DNA of 7,282 nt from Planctomycetota bacterium. GTDB taxonomy: Bacteria; Planctomycetota; UBA11346. Numbering within the stretch: the first letter of the stretch is position 1; each line of letters starts with the position of its first letter. Position numbers and translations under genes: made by a program. The notes under the pieces are model-generated. The model saw nothing but the letters and a program-made list of their open reading frames with translations. It ran no database searches and had not been told where the DNA came from. The DNA is taken from positions 1,985 to 9,266 of the forward strand of contig JACDEC010000093.1 of the NCBI GenBank assembly GCA_013816645.1, given 5' to 3'. Below are positions 1 through 5,967 of the stretch, piece by piece.

Positions 1-381
1 ACCCTGCATTCCGCGGGACATCCGTTGATGCTCATCGACCGTAACCCGCGCCTGCTCGCGCCGTGGTCGACCACGCCCGGCGTGCGCAGCCACCAGGGCC
101 GCATCGAGGACATGGAGACCTGGCTGCCGTTGATCGGCCACCGACCCGCGCTGATCGTGCTGACCTTCCCGGTCGCCGACACCTCGGCGGTAGTCGCGAC
201 GCGGCTGCGCGCGCTGGATCCGGAACTGGTGATCATCGCGCGCAGCCCCTACGCGGCGCACGTCGACGAACTGCACGCCGCCGGCGCGCAGTACGTGATC
301 TGCGACGAGAACGCCACGGCGGCCGCGTTGCTGCCGATGCTCACCGACGCGCTGGGCGCGAAACAGCGCGCACGCGCCTAG
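1..381 (+). CDS. C-terminal part of an RCK/TrkA-N domain protein, probably a Kef-type cation/proton antiporter (5' truncated)
   Basis: The reading frame is open from base 1 (codons ACC CTG CAT TCC...) and ends at TAG 379-381, so the gene starts outside the window. The TTG/ATG codons at 25 and 28 are internal, because the frame reads HPLMLIDRNPRLL, which looks like the second beta strand of a Rossmann fold ending in an acidic residue. Further on, LDPELVIIARSPYAAHV followed by DELHAAGAQYVICDE matches the usual end of RCK_N (TrkA-N) domains: 'p-iiaRa...L..~GAd.VI.pe'. These domains bind NAD(H) or other nucleotides and gate K+ channels or Kef/CPA2 antiporters at the inner membrane. The usual GD motif in the middle is not clear here. 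The tail after the domain is short and ends in ARA. The stop codon overlaps the first base of the palindromic element that follows. The family is moderately sure; antiporter rather than TrkA or a channel is inferred from position at the C terminus. Confidence 0.65.
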   Translation, partial: TLHSAGHPLMLIDRNPRLLAPWSTTPGVRSHQGRIEDMETWLPLIGHRPALIVLTFPVADTSAVVATRLRALDPELVIIARSPYAAHVDELHAAGAQYVICDENATAAALLPMLTDALGAKQRARA

Positions 382-540
382 TGTCCTGACATGGAAATTC
401 TTTGCAGATGGCGACGGCCCCGGTGGCTGGATGCAAGGCGCGCGAACCGCCGCGGTAGCAGCGCTACCGCAAGGTTCGCGCAACGCAGCAGACGGCCATC
501 GCGGCCAAGCCAGATGTGAAGGATTTCCGTGTCAGGACAC
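381..540. repeat. ~160-bp imperfect palindromic element (MITE/REPIN-like)
   Basis: The ends are a 22-bp inverted repeat: 381-402 begins GTGTCCTGACATGGAAATTC, and the complement of 519-540 matches it at 20 of 22 positions by hand count. The similarity continues inward (around 405-430 against 490-516) to a strong central hairpin. In the hairpin GCGCGAACC (440-448) pairs with GGTTCGCGC (473-481), and GCGGTAGC (452-459) pairs with GCTACCGC (463-470), leaving the loop AGC. The whole element could therefore fold into one long hairpin as DNA or RNA. It has no convincing protein-coding content. No transposase gene and no clear target-site duplication are visible. Its form fits the non-autonomous palindromic repeats common in Xanthomonadales genomes, but identity with a named family is not established. 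Confidence 0.75.
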
Positions 541-555
541 GAGTGTCCTGACACG
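528..555. repeat. Perfect 13-bp inverted repeat made of two facing copies of the element's terminal motif
   Basis: CGTGTCAGGACAC (528-540) is followed by GA and then GTGTCCTGACACG (543-555), its exact reverse complement. The first half is the right end of the palindromic element; the second looks like the start of another copy that does not continue. It lies between two convergent genes (stop codons at 381 and 575), so an RNA hairpin here could help end transcription. No T-run follows on either strand, so it is not a typical intrinsic terminator. Confidence 0.7.
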
Positions 556-574
556 AGAACCCACCCCGGTCGGG

Positions 575-772
575 TCAGTCGCGATCCCCGGCGGTCAGGG
601 CCATCGGATTCCAGAAGCAGATGCGGCAGACATCAGCCTCCTCGGCGTGCTCCTTGCACCACTCGATGGCCTCGTCCTTGCTGTCGAAGACTTCGAGCGC
701 GTACAGGTCCTCCGCGCCGCGGACTTCCCAGGCGTCCTCGCATTGCCAGATATGGAAAACTTTTCCGATCAT
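575..772 (-). CDS. Small DUF2188-like protein, 65 residues
   Basis: ATG at 772-770, TGA at 577-575. The translation begins MIGKVFHIWQ and has a balanced composition with acidic, aromatic and aliphatic residues, unlike the Arg/Ala-rich shadow frames over it. The order looks like a short beta hairpin (KVFHIWQ..DAWEV, YALEVFDS), a helix (KDEAIEWCKEHAEEA) and a last strand (VCRICFWNP). The W-x-V, 'F-D-S-K-D-E-A-I' and helix pattern resembles DUF2188, a family of small proteins of unknown function. Four cysteines (11, 39, 49, 52), two of them as CRIC, are an addition that could bind metal or form disulfides. There is no signal peptide. A GGAAGGAATGG stretch upstream could serve as ribosome binding site, with AAGGA 10 bases before the ATG. 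The family call is by eye and tentative; that it is a real gene is fairly likely. Confidence 0.6.
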   Translation of the reverse strand: MIGKVFHIWQCEDAWEVRGAEDLYALEVFDSKDEAIEWCKEHAEEADVCRICFWNPMALTAGDRD

Positions 773-778
773 GAGCCA

Positions 779-834
779 CCATTCCTTCCACCAATCGAAC
801 CATTCCTTCTATCGAACCCATTCCTTCGAACCCA
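779..834. repeat. Short tandem repeats (alternating CCATTCCTT and TCGAACC) upstream of the small gene
   Basis: CCATTCCTT occurs at 779-787, 800-808 and 818-826, and TCGAACC occurs at 795-801, 812-818 and 826-832, giving an imperfect period of about 17-21 bases. Read on the minus strand, each unit carries AAGGAATGG, so the leader of the 65-residue gene contains three Shine-Dalgarno-like AAGGA sequences in a row. The block is clearly lower in GC than its surroundings. The rest of the gap (835-943) shows no gene or clear signal. Confidence 0.7.
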
Positions 835-943
835 TGCCATTGCCGGCGCACGCCTTGCGCCCGTGCCCACATGCTGCCGCAATGGGTCGTGCTAACCCCC
901 GGAAACGTGACGGGATGCGACAGCGGACGAAAGGGCTCGCACC

Positions 944-977
944 AAAAGCGACACCCGCAGCCGAGGCTGCGGGTGTC
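944..977 (-). terminator. Intrinsic terminator of the tRNA-Glu gene
   Basis: A perfect 12-bp stem (950-961 with 966-977, GACACCCGCAGC on the transcript) closes a 4-base CUCG loop. On the minus strand GC and then TTTT follow the stem (complement of AAAA at 944-947). It begins immediately beyond the CCA end of the tRNA, so it should end that transcript. The U-run is short but the stem is very stable. Confidence 0.85.
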
Positions 978-978
978 T

Positions 979-1054
979 TGGTACTCCCAAGGGGAGTCGA
1001 ACCCCTGTTCACGGACTGAGAATCCGTTGTCCTAGGCCACTAGACGATGGGAGC
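979..1054 (-). tRNA. tRNA-Glu, anticodon CTC
   Basis: A 76-nt cloverleaf reads on the minus strand from 1054 to 979. The acceptor stem GCTCCCA pairs with TGGGAGT (one G-T pair at the top). The D arm is GTC TAGTGGCCTAG GAC-like and close to standard bacterial tRNA-Glu. The anticodon stem ACGGA/TCCGT holds the loop TTCTCAG, so the anticodon is CTC, reading GAG. The T arm is AGGGG-TTCGACT-CCCCT, the discriminator base is A, and CCA is encoded (981-979). GAG is the common Glu codon in a GC-rich genome. It is a single tRNA gene with its own terminator. Confidence 0.96.
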
Positions 1055-1090
1055 ACGTGGGCGTGCGAAGGCGGAACGTGGCCGAGCGCG

Positions 1091-1119
1091 GAATGGTGTC
1101 GCTGCGCGAGCGAAGTCAA
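1091..1119 (-). promoter_or_regulatory. Possible promoter of the tRNA-Glu gene
   Basis: On the minus strand TTGACT (1119-1114) is a good -35 hexamer. It is followed after 17 bases by CCATTC (1096-1091), a poor -10. A GC-rich stretch lies between this and the tRNA, as is usual for stable-RNA promoters. The -35 overlaps the stop codon of the DUF6941-like gene. The weak -10 keeps confidence low; read-through from the upstream gene is the alternative. Confidence 0.25.
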
Positions 1120-1589
1120 CCGGCCGGGGAGGCCAGTGGCGGAGTGCGTAGGAAGCGCAGATCGAGCGGGGTGGCGGCGATGACCTCGCCGTCGACGCGT
1201 AGTTCGACGGCGTAGCGCAGGGTGAGTTCGGGGCTCTCGTCGAGCCCAGGCTCGTCGCCGAGCTGGATGACGAATCCGGGGGCGGTCAGGGCGAATTCGA
1301 GCAGGCGGATGTTCTGTTCGGTGACCCGCGCCTCCCAGTTGCAGCGCAACAGCGGGGCGGTCCACGGCGGCTGTGATTCGTCGCGGACGTGGGCTTCGCA
1401 GGCGAGCGCGCCGAGGCGCTCGGGACGCAGGCGCGTATACAGGCCGAGACCGTTGAAGGCGTGGCTGGCGCGGCGCAGCGTCGGGCAACGGACCTCGACG
1501 GTGGTGTAGGTACCGGCGATCACGTACTTACCGCCGTTGGCCTGGTAGACGTGATCGCAGAGGATGATTGTGCCGCCGAGCGCTGCCAT
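1116..1589 (-). CDS. DUF6941-like conserved hypothetical protein, ~157 residues
   Basis: The frame runs to TGA at 1118-1116. I start it at ATG 1589-1587, giving MAALGGTIILCDHVYQ, because this looks like the natural first beta strand. A TTG 33 bases further upstream, directly after an in-frame stop, is the only alternative and would add 11 residues. Neither start has a clear ribosome binding site. The opening 'IILCDHVYQ...GGKYVIAGTYTTVEV' fits the DUF6941 pattern (a hydrophobic strand, CD/CE, then 'GK..i.G.Y'). The rest alternates charged and hydrophobic residues like a cytoplasmic beta-rich protein, with FALTAPGFVIQLGDEPGL midway. There is no signal peptide or membrane segment. Function is unknown. 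It diverges from metF across ~105 bp and lies upstream of the tRNA on the same strand. The family assignment is from memory of the pattern. Confidence 0.7.
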   Translation of the reverse strand: MAALGGTIILCDHVYQANGGKYVIAGTYTTVEVRCPTLRRASHAFNGLGLYTRLRPERLGALACEAHVRDESQPPWTAPLLRCNWEARVTEQNIRLLEFALTAPGFVIQLGDEPGLDESPELTLRYAVELRVDGEVIAATPLDLRFLRTPPLASPAG

Positions 1590-1694
1590 GCCGCACGGTC
1601 GTGGACCGAAGCCGCTCGGCAATCAGCGCTCGATGCCACCTTCGGGCCATCGTTTCATGTTGATGCACCGATGGATGTGGCCAGCATCGTGACC

Positions 1695-2576
1695 ATGCGC
1701 CTCGACGCCCTGGTCGCCGCCAAATCACGGACACTGTCGTTCGAATTCTTCCCGCCCAAGTCCGACCGCGGCTGGCACACCCTCGAGGACACCATCGACC
1801 AGCTGGTGCCGCTTGGCCCGGACTTCGTGTCGGTGACCTACGGCGCCGGTGGCGGCACGCGCGCCAAGACCCGCGAGATCGTCGAGCACATCCAAGCCAA
1901 GACCGGGATCAGCGCGATGGCGCACCTGACCTGCGTCAACGCGACCAAGGCCGAGCTGCGCGCGCTGCTCGACGAGTACGCCGGCGCGGGCATCACCAAC
2001 CTGCTCGCCCTGCGCGGCGATCCGCCCAAGGGCGAGACGCGCTTCACCCCGACCGACGGCGGTTGCGCCCATGCCTCGGACCTCATCGACCTGATCCGGG
2101 CGGATGGCCGCTTCGCGATCGCCTGCGCGGCATTCCCCGAGAAGCATCCCGACGCTCCGGACCGCCTCAGCGATTGGGGCCACCTCGTCGAGAAGTTCTC
2201 CAAGGGGGCGAGCGCGGCGATCACCCAGTGCTTCTTCGAAGCGACCCCCTACCGCGAACTGGTCACCTGGCTGGAAGGCCGGCTCGGTCGACGCCCGCGG
2301 GTCATCCCCGGCATCCTGCCGATCACCAACTGGAAGTCGCTGACCCGCTTCGCCGCGATCTGCCAAGCCACCATCCCCGATGGCCTGCGCTCGGCGATCG
2401 AGCCGCTCGGCGACGACGCGGTGGCGGTGCGCAAGGCTGGACTGCGCTGGACCATCGCGCTGTGCCGGCAACTGCTCGCCGATGGCGCGCCGGGTCTGCA
2501 CATCTATTGCCTGAACCACAGCACCGCCGCCGCCGAGGTGGTCACCGCCCTGCGCACGCTCGGGGAGCTGGATTGA
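1695..2576 (+). CDS. metF: 5,10-methylenetetrahydrofolate reductase
   Basis: The enzyme is an FAD-dependent TIM-barrel protein that reduces 5,10-methylene-THF to 5-methyl-THF, the methyl donor for methionine synthase. At 293 residues the length fits bacterial MetF (296 in E. coli). Hallmarks include SFEFFPPKS at 15-23, with Glu17 matching the catalytic Glu28 of E. coli. Others are FVSVTYGAGG (44-53), AHLTC (76-80), ALRGDPPKG (105-113, Asp109 matching Asp120), ITQCFFE (176-182, Gln178 matching Gln183) and PGILPITN. I chose ATG 1695 because 'MRLDALVAAKSRTLSFEFFPP' has the expected short lead into the first strand. ATG 1671, eight codons upstream, is possible. Neither has a strong ribosome binding site. 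No SAM or SAH riboswitch is evident in the ~105 bp upstream. The gene stands alone, without the ahcY or metH partners often nearby. The 'GGCAHASDLI' insert resembles MetF of actinobacterial or planctomycete type. Confidence 0.95.
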   Translation: MRLDALVAAKSRTLSFEFFPPKSDRGWHTLEDTIDQLVPLGPDFVSVTYGAGGGTRAKTREIVEHIQAKTGISAMAHLTCVNATKAELRALLDEYAGAGITNLLALRGDPPKGETRFTPTDGGCAHASDLIDLIRADGRFAIACAAFPEKHPDAPDRLSDWGHLVEKFSKGASAAITQCFFEATPYRELVTWLEGRLGRRPRVIPGILPITNWKSLTRFAAICQATIPDGLRSAIEPLGDDAVAVRKAGLRWTIALCRQLLADGAPGLHIYCLNHSTAAAEVVTALRTLGELD

Positions 2577-2601
2577 GCTGAAGCGCCCGCTCAGGCTCAG
2601 C
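2574..2601. terminator. Imperfect inverted repeat spanning the two convergent stop codons; weak possible bidirectional terminator
   Basis: The stops of metF (TGA 2574-2576) and of the DUF2339 gene (complement TCA 2597-2599) lie in the arms of an imperfect palindrome. TGAGC...AGCG (2574-2585) faces CGCT...GCTCA (2588-2599), with three central mismatches in each arm. No T-run follows on either strand, so a terminator role is only a guess from position. Confidence 0.25.
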
Positions 2602-5600
2602 GATCGGCGCGATCGGTGCCCGAGACCAGGCGTTCCAGGCGGTGGTACGCGTAAGAAGCCCCGACCAGCACCGCGCCGGTGAGCAGGAAGGCGAGGATCC
2701 GGTAGAGTTGCTGCACGCCGCGCATGTCGACGACCAGGAGCTTCGCCGCGGTCAGCGCGAACAGGGCGAGCGCGAGCAGCCGCGTGGTCCGGTTGCCGAT
2801 GCGGAAGCCGATCGCCAGCCCGGTCGCCGCCAAGCCCAGCCAGGTCACCGTCACCGCGAAGGTCGCGACGCGCGCGCCTGCGACCGGGTCGGCGGCGGCC
2901 TCGCGGAAGAAGTGGTAGGACTCGAGCGTGCTGAGGATGAAGCCGTAGCCGACGGCCAGCCAGGCGAAGGCGGAGCTGGCCGAGGCGTTCGCGGTCATCA
3001 GCCGCCCGGATCGGACCAGCCGGGACGCGTAGACCAGAGCGGTGAGCGTGACCACGGCCGCGAGGCAGCGGGCATTGACCGCGGGCAGGACCGCATGCCA
3101 TTCCCACGCGTAGGCAAGCAGCGCGAGCGAACCGGCAAACAGCCCAGCCAGCGTTCCCAACACCACCGCGCCCACCCCGCGCGCGCGATCGGCCCGCCAG
3201 AACGCGACCAGCGCCGACAGTCCCCAGGTCCACGCCACCGCGACCACGGCGTAGCCGATGTGCTGATGACGATCGACGTGGTCCGCCGCCCACCAGCAGA
3301 GTTCGGCGCTGATGAACAGGGTCGCCACGACCTGGATGCAATGATGGATGCGCCGGCGCAGGTCGGCGCCCGACCAGGCCAACGCCTGGACGGCGAGCCC
3401 CGCCACCGCCAACGCCGCGAGCAGGAAGCGCGCATTGGCGAAGGGAACCTGTCTGCCGCAGTCGCGGAAGAACAGTCCAGCCGCGGCCAGCACCGCGAGC
3501 GTTTGCATCATCAAGGCGATCACCGCGATGGCGCGCGAGCGGACGGTCGCGGCGAGGATCGCCGCGCCGATCGCGCTCAAACTCCACACCAGGGTCAGCG
3601 CGCGGTGGAGCACCGCGTGGTCCGACGACGATTCGCCCACCGCGCACCACGATACGGTCTCGAGGGTGGCGAGCAGCAATCCGCCGATGACCACCACGGC
3701 GCGCACCGTCGAACGGACGGGCTGGAGATCATCGGCAGCGAGCTCGCGGCGCCCGATCAGCATCCACAGCCAACCCGCTGCCAGGCAGGCAGCCGCGCTG
3801 AGGAAGCGCGGATTGGCGGCGGGCGCCCCCCCGCACCACGCCACGGTGTAGGTCTGCAGCGCCAGCGCCGCACCGACCAGGATGGGCAGCACCGCGAGCA
3901 CGGCGGTCGACGGCGAGATCCAGCGGCGCGCGCACGCGAGCAGCGTCATGCCACCCAGCGCCCACCACACGGCGATCGCCGACAGGCTCGGCCACAGCAC
4001 CCACGCCGCGGGATGGCCCTGGGCATAGCGATGCAGTTCGGCGGTGCCGCACAGCACGATCGCCAAGGCCGCCGACCACCAGCACCAGCGCTGCACGCGA
4101 TCGCCGGCGATCCCGGCGACACGATGGACCGTCGCCAACGCCGCCGCGCCGAGCGGGACGACCAGCAGTCCCGGCAGCCAACCGTTGAACACCAGCGCCG
4201 CCGCCGGATCGCCGAGCGGCAGATGCACCACGAGGATGCGCAGCGCCGCGATCGCCAGCACGCCGTGCGCGATGGCGCGGGTCTGCGGATGCGCGAAGCG
4301 GTAACCCATCCACAGCAGCGCGACCGATTCCGCGGCCCACGCGGTGGCGACCGCTTCGACCGGCAGCAGGTAGAACAGCCCGAGGGTCAGCAGCATGGCG
4401 CCCAGCGCCAGGAAGCCGTGCACCACCTTGGGGTCGTTGCCGACCCGGCGGCGGGTCACCACTCCGACCAGCGCGTACACCCCGGCCAGCATCAGGCAGA
4501 TGACCGCGAGCAGCCGCGGTTCGTCGGCGCGCAACAGGTGCGCGGCGAAGGCCAGCGCGAAGGCGAGATTGGCGAGCGCCAGGCAGAAGCGTTCGATGGT
4601 CACCGGAGAACGCATCCGCCAATGGTGCACGAAGGGCAGCACGAGGAACACCGCGTGGAACACCGCCAACCAGGCCAGCATCGCCCAGGCGATGCCCGTG
4701 GCATGCGGTTCGCGCTGGTGCCACCAGCCGAGGTACAAGGCGACGGTGCCGGCGAAGGCCAGCAGATCGAGCGCGCGCCAGCGGCGGTACAACGCCACGC
4801 CGAGCACGCCGAGGTCGAGCAGCAGGATGTAGGTGAACAGGCCATCGCGCGAGCCGCCGCCGGTGTCGACCAAGAGCGGGGTGGCGAAGCCGCCGACCAT
4901 CGCGCAGATCGCCATCGCCAGCGCGTCGCGCCGCCCGGCGAGCCCCATGCCCAGCGCGGTCACCGCGGCCATCAGCACGAACGCCGCCTTGCCTGGCAAC
5001 AGCGGCTCTGGAACCAGCAGCAGCGCCGGCGAGAACGCGCCGTAGACCGCGAGGTAGAGCAGCGCTATGGCGCCGCCAGCCACGCCTTCGCCGATCGCCG
5101 TCATGCCCTGGCGCTGCAGGCGCAGGCCCCAGGCCAGCGCCGCAGCGCCGGCCAGCGCGATGCCGACCACGCGCGTGCGCGGACCGATGATGCGCCCGAG
5201 CCAGTCCTGATCGTACGCGTACTTGAGCAGGAACACCGCTCCCAGGAACAGCAGCGCGATGCCGGCCCAGGTCAGCCACCGTTTGCCGACCTCCGATTCG
5301 ATGTCGCGCGATGGCGACGAGGGCTTTGGCTTCGCCGTCGGTTGCTGGCCCTGCGCGACGGGCGCGTCGGGCTTCGCGGGCGCAGGAGGCGGAGTCGGAG
5401 CGCGTGCCGGAGTTTCGCGTCGCTCGGATGTCGCCGATGCAGGCAGCGGATCGAACGGAGTCACCACCGGTGGCACCGGCGAGGTTTCCTGTGGCCGCCG
5501 AAGCGTTTCTCCGAACTGATGAGGCGCCGGAGCCGCAGGCGCAATCGGTTCCGCAGGCGCAATCGGTTCCGCAGGCGCAATCGGCACTGCGGGCGCCAAC

Positions 5601-5857
5601 GGATTCGGAGGCTCGCCCGGCGCAAAGTCGGCCGTCGGCGCCGATCGATTCGCCTGCACCAGCCGCTCACGCAAGGCGGCGATCGGATCCGCGGGCGCTT
5701 GCGGCGCTCGCAGCGCCGCGATCTGGGCGCGCAGGCGCGCGAGTTCCTGCTCGAGTCGGGAGAGTCGCGTCAGCGCGATGATGCCGAGAACCACCCCGGC
5801 CATCGCGATCAGCGAACCGCCGCCGAACGTCTTCCAGAGGAATACGATCACCTCCAT
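2597..5857 (-). CDS. DUF2339 family multi-pass membrane protein, 1086 residues
   Basis: A very large inner-membrane protein of the DUF2339 family (PF10101-type); its function is unknown. ATG 5857-5855 is preceded by GAAAGG at suitable spacing. Residues 4-29 form a first membrane helix. Residues ~32-50 (LSRLEQELARLRAQIAALR) look like a short coiled coil. Residues ~55-185 are a Pro/Ala-rich linker with an exact IAPAEP repeat at 93-104. The conserved domain starts at ESEVGKRWLTWAGIALLFLG (187-206), followed by KYAYDQDWLG, 'GPRTRVVGIALAG', 'GEGVAGGAIALLYLAVYGAFS' and 'GFATPLLVDTGGGSRDGLFTYILLLD', all typical of the family. More than twenty hydrophobic segments follow to near the C terminus, which ends in a charged tail. 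No frameshift is seen. The gene converges on metF and lies 110 bp downstream of the HTH-protein gene on the same strand. A transport or envelope role is often suggested by topology alone. Confidence 0.92.
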   Translation of the reverse strand: MEVIVFLWKTFGGGSLIAMAGVVLGIIALTRLSRLEQELARLRAQIAALRAPQAPADPIAALRERLVQANRSAPTADFAPGEPPNPLAPAVPIAPAEPIAPAEPIAPAAPAPHQFGETLRRPQETSPVPPVVTPFDPLPASATSERRETPARAPTPPPAPAKPDAPVAQGQQPTAKPKPSSPSRDIESEVGKRWLTWAGIALLFLGAVFLLKYAYDQDWLGRIIGPRTRVVGIALAGAAALAWGLRLQRQGMTAIGEGVAGGAIALLYLAVYGAFSPALLLVPEPLLPGKAAFVLMAAVTALGMGLAGRRDALAMAICAMVGGFATPLLVDTGGGSRDGLFTYILLLDLGVLGVALYRRWRALDLLAFAGTVALYLGWWHQREPHATGIAWAMLAWLAVFHAVFLVLPFVHHWRMRSPVTIERFCLALANLAFALAFAAHLLRADEPRLLAVICLMLAGVYALVGVVTRRRVGNDPKVVHGFLALGAMLLTLGLFYLLPVEAVATAWAAESVALLWMGYRFAHPQTRAIAHGVLAIAALRILVVHLPLGDPAAALVFNGWLPGLLVVPLGAAALATVHRVAGIAGDRVQRWCWWSAALAIVLCGTAELHRYAQGHPAAWVLWPSLSAIAVWWALGGMTLLACARRWISPSTAVLAVLPILVGAALALQTYTVAWCGGAPAANPRFLSAAACLAAGWLWMLIGRRELAADDLQPVRSTVRAVVVIGGLLLATLETVSWCAVGESSSDHAVLHRALTLVWSLSAIGAAILAATVRSRAIAVIALMMQTLAVLAAAGLFFRDCGRQVPFANARFLLAALAVAGLAVQALAWSGADLRRRIHHCIQVVATLFISAELCWWAADHVDRHQHIGYAVVAVAWTWGLSALVAFWRADRARGVGAVVLGTLAGLFAGSLALLAYAWEWHAVLPAVNARCLAAVVTLTALVYASRLVRSGRLMTANASASSAFAWLAVGYGFILSTLESYHFFREAAADPVAGARVATFAVTVTWLGLAATGLAIGFRIGNRTTRLLALALFALTAAKLLVVDMRGVQQLYRILAFLLTGAVLVGASYAYHRLERLVSGTDRADR
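5533..5586. repeat. 18-bp tandem repeat inside the DUF2339 gene (about three copies)
   Basis: CCGCAGGCGCAATCGGTT occurs exactly at 5533-5550 and 5551-5568, with a third copy at 5569-5586 that differs only in the last bases. A more degenerate fourth unit follows. It keeps the reading frame and encodes IAPAEP units in the linker, so copy number could change without breaking the gene. Confidence 0.9.
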
Positions 5858-5917
5858 GACGGCCTTTCGCGCACGATCGCCGTGGAGCTATGCGCCCCAC
5901 ACGCGGGATCAGTCTAA

Positions 5918-5929
5918 TAACGATCGTTA
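5918..5929. promoter_or_regulatory. Perfect 12-bp palindrome TAACGATCGTTA, possible operator for the DUF2339 gene
   Basis: The palindrome lies in the only AT-rich patch of the 110-bp gap between the HTH-protein gene and the DUF2339 gene. On the minus strand TTGTTT sits just upstream of it and TAGACT just downstream, 15 bases apart. These could be a weak -35/-10 pair with the palindrome filling the spacer, the classical position for a repressor site. The promoter elements are marginal (the spacing is short); the palindrome itself is certain. Confidence 0.45.
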
Positions 5930-5967
5930 ACAAACAAGCGCCGGGAATACGCGGAGGTCCGCGACGC

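Noticed and set aside
633..872. Minus-strand frame of 79 codons whose EGM repeats come from the tandem repeats
   Set aside because: The second half is Arg/Gly-rich and typical of a shadow of the 65-residue gene; the repeated EGM merely reflects the DNA repeat.
431..895. Plus-strand frame of 154 codons across the palindromic element and the small gene
   Set aside because: It runs through the repeat element and antisense to the 65-residue gene, and has low-complexity tails from the tandem repeats (SNPFL-type segments).
1389..1694. Extension of metF upstream by about 100 codons
   Set aside because: The extension overlaps the DUF6941-like gene on the other strand and would place extra residues before the normal MetF N terminus, which begins close to the FEFFPP motif.
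1590..1694. SAM/SAH riboswitch or MetR/MetJ-type site upstream of metF
   Set aside because: I looked for the conserved helices and for TGAA-N5-TTCA or AGACGTCT-like boxes and found no convincing match.
1725..3650. Open frame of 641 codons on the minus strand across metF and the end of the DUF2339 gene
   Set aside because: It overlaps two confidently assigned genes in other frames and its product is Arg/Gly-rich without any motif.
2642..5917. Open frame of 1091 codons on the plus strand, antisense to the DUF2339 gene
   Set aside because: The product is dominated by Arg, Gln, His and Gly with no hydrophobic core. It mirrors the codon use of the real minus-strand gene, which has clear family motifs. 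In GC-rich DNA such antisense frames are expected.
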